Source: Pectobacterium carotovorum
Lineage (GTDB): Bacteria; Pseudomonadota; Gammaproteobacteria; Enterobacterales; Enterobacteriaceae
Direction of reading: 5' to 3'
DNA: 64,000 nt
Assembly: GCF_033898505.1 (NCBI RefSeq)
Contig: NZ_JAXAFK010000001.1
Span: 744,001 to 808,000, forward strand
Positions 62,439 through 64,000 of this stretch are shown here, in pieces (the stretch's first letter is position 1; each line of letters opens with the position of its first letter). The position numbers and the translations under genes were made by a program. Under the pieces are notes generated by a model, which was not told where the DNA came from, searched no databases, and saw only the letters and a program-made list of their open reading frames with translations.

Positions 62439-64000
62439 GCGATTTCTCCTGTGGAACGCCAGCGCGTCATCCGCTGTTCCAGACCGAATCCGACGCGGTC
62501 AAGCACCGCGCCCGTTAATCCAATCAACAGCATGCCGCTGATAATCAGGGGCATATCTAGCAGCTGTTGGGCATTGATCATCAGGCTGCCGATCCCGGTG
62601 CCGGATGACATGAAATATTCCGCGCCGATGGTGCCAAGCCATGCGTAAATCAGCGACAGACGTAAACCGGCGAAGATTGCGGGGGCGGCACCCGGCAGGA
62701 TCAGTACCCGCAGGCGGGTCCAGAGACGGAGCTGCAACACCTGTGCGACTTCCTGTAACGCCTGAGAACGCTGGCGGATACCCCGATGGTTGGCTACCAG
62801 CATCGGGAAGAAGGAGGCCAGCGCGACAAATGTGATTTTCCCGGCTTCATCGTTACCAACCCAGGCGGTCAGCAGCGGCAGCCAGGCAAACAGCGCGATC
62901 TGGCGCAGCGTCGCGACCGTAGGGGTAAAGAGGGCATCGCTGGTGGCATTCAGTCCCAGCAGCACGCCGCACACGAGGCCTGCGGCAATGCCGCATAGTG
63001 CACCGGCGAGCGCACGGGTCAGGCTGGCCTGCATCGCCTCGGTGAGCGAACCGTCACGGACGCCTTGCAGCAGCATGTTCCAGACATCAGCGGGCGGTGG
63101 CAGCAGCAGCGGATCGATCCAGCCAAAACGGCTGGCCTGTTGCCAGAGCAGCAGAAGCAGGAACGGTAAAACCAATGCGGATAAACGGCGAGACGGCGTA
63201 GCGATTAAGCGGCTGAGCGGCGGGTGTGGCCAGAAGACCAGACGGCGTTCCAGTTGATTGATTGCCCACTCCATTGTCAGCCCTGCCAGCCCGATGACGG
63301 CGATGCAGACAAACACGATATCCAACTGAAACAGCTGGCGTCCCCACACCAGCAGGTAGCCAATGCCCTGAGACGATGCCAGCAGTTCGACCACAATCAG
63401 TGATACCCACGCTTGCGAGAGCGCCAACCGTAAGCCGGTTAGCCAGGTGGGGAGCGCAGCGGGCAGCGTTAATTTAATGAGGCGATGATGCCACGGCAGA
63501 CGCAGGGTACGAGCGACTTCCTGTAGCGCATGCGGCACGTTGCGCACACCCGTTTGCGTATGCAGCGTCACAGGGATAATCACCGCCTTGATGATGACAG
63601 CAAGCTTCAGGCCATCATCAATGCCGAACAGCACCATAAACAGCGGGATCCAGCCCAACGTTGGGATTTGTGCCAGCGCGTATACCGTCGGGTGCAACAG
63701 GTGTTCGGCGCGGTGTGAGGCTCCCATGAGCGCACCGAGCAGCGTCCCTGCCAGTACCCCAGCCAGCAGGCCGCTAGCCAACCGTTGCAGGCTGATAAAG
63801 AGCTGCGGCAGGAGATCGTTATGCCAGAGTTCGACGGCAGTTTTAGCGACGACGTCAGGAGCCGGGAGAATCTGGGCGGGCATCCAACTGTAGTGAGTGC
63901 TGATATACCACAGGGCCAGCAGCGCCAGCGGCACGACTATTGGCGCTAGAAGTATTGGCACTACAAAAGAATAGACGCGCGTTATCGGCAGAGAAGGCCA
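62435..64000 (-). CDS. Tandem (fused) SsuC/TauC-type ABC permease, partial
   Basis: The frame is open to the window end, so the true start is outside; 521 codons are visible. It contains two complete permease units of the binding-protein-dependent type: about the first 260 residues (QIPTLGWIPLFMVLFGIDDG, ASSQGIGYLLVWGRQLF) and the rest (QIALFAWLPLLTAWVGNDEA, FMSSGTGIGSLMINAQQLL). Each holds the EAA-like loop. Tandem permeases of this type exist in some sulfate-ester and aromatic-sulfonate importers, but usually SsuC is a single unit that dimerises. A GTG at 63961 is in frame but the open frame continues upstream. Confidence 0.9.
   Translation of the reverse strand, partial: WPSLPITRVYSFVVPILLAPIVVPLALLALWYISTHYSWMPAQILPAPDVVAKTAVELWHNDLLPQLFISLQRLASGLLAGVLAGTLLGALMGASHRAEHLLHPTVYALAQIPTLGWIPLFMVLFGIDDGLKLAVIIKAVIIPVTLHTQTGVRNVPHALQEVARTLRLPWHHRLIKLTLPAALPTWLTGLRLALSQAWVSLIVVELLASSQGIGYLLVWGRQLFQLDIVFVCIAVIGLAGLTMEWAINQLERRLVFWPHPPLSRLIATPSRRLSALVLPFLLLLLWQQASRFGWIDPLLLPPPADVWNMLLQGVRDGSLTEAMQASLTRALAGALCGIAAGLVCGVLLGLNATSDALFTPTVATLRQIALFAWLPLLTAWVGNDEAGKITFVALASFFPMLVANHRGIRQRSQALQEVAQVLQLRLWTRLRVLILPGAAPAIFAGLRLSLIYAWLGTIGAEYFMSSGTGIGSLMINAQQLLDMPLIISGMLLIGLTGAVLDRVGFGLEQRMTRWRSTGEIA

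Overview
The window looks like a chromosomal segment of a soft-rot enterobacterium, most likely Pectobacterium. It starts inside a family-1 pectate/pectin lyase gene. Many proteins closely follow Escherichia coli orthologues (DcuB, GltP, Cbl, ProP, Amn, PatA, PatD). ERIC-type repeats (IRU) are scattered through it, and it carries a Serratia-type has hemophore locus. The species is an inference; no rRNA or tRNA is present to anchor it. No prophage, insertion sequence, CRISPR array or tRNA gene was seen.

Layout. 0-7 kb: the end of a pectinolytic enzyme gene, an aspartate/glutamate racemase divergent from a HypT-like LysR regulator, a dicarboxylate/amino-acid symporter, and a GntR regulator paired with a CitMHS-type citrate transporter. 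7-12 kb: a lone formate dehydrogenase H homologue with cysteine in place of selenocysteine, and a chemoreceptor. 12-20 kb: a seven-gene FetMP/P19-type iron uptake operon behind a good Fur box. 20-28 kb: a DMT permease with an AraC regulator, cbl, gltP, a GldA-type dehydrogenase and dcuB. 28-39 kb: the complete heme acquisition locus hasI-hasS-hasR-hasA-hasD-hasE-hasF with two Fur boxes. 39-43 kb: putrescine catabolism, patD and patA, each behind its own sigma-54-type promoter. 43-53 kb: a second chemoreceptor, a carboxylesterase behind a strong hairpin terminator, a methyltransferase divergent from a PchR-like AraC regulator at a Fur box, proP, a small cysteine-rich exported protein, and amn. 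53-60 kb: a five-gene ABC/MFS operon with a fused permease and a candidate Zur box. 60-64 kb: an arylsulfotransferase-thioredoxin fusion with an SsuB-like ATPase and a tandem permease running off the window end.

How it fits together. Metal acquisition is the main theme: ferrous/ferric iron by the Fet-type system, heme by Has, a Fur-marked AraC/methyltransferase pair, and probably zinc or a metallophore by the 53-60 kb operon. The second theme is carboxylate, amine and anaerobic metabolism (CitMHS, DcuB, GltP, FdhF, PatA/PatD), as expected for growth in plant tissue. The most promising candidates for undescribed biology are the putative Zur-controlled operon with a fused permease and MFS partner, the cytoplasmic sulfotransferase-thioredoxin fusion beside a fused-permease sulfonate-type transporter, and the esterase whose only visible leader carries a perfect terminator.
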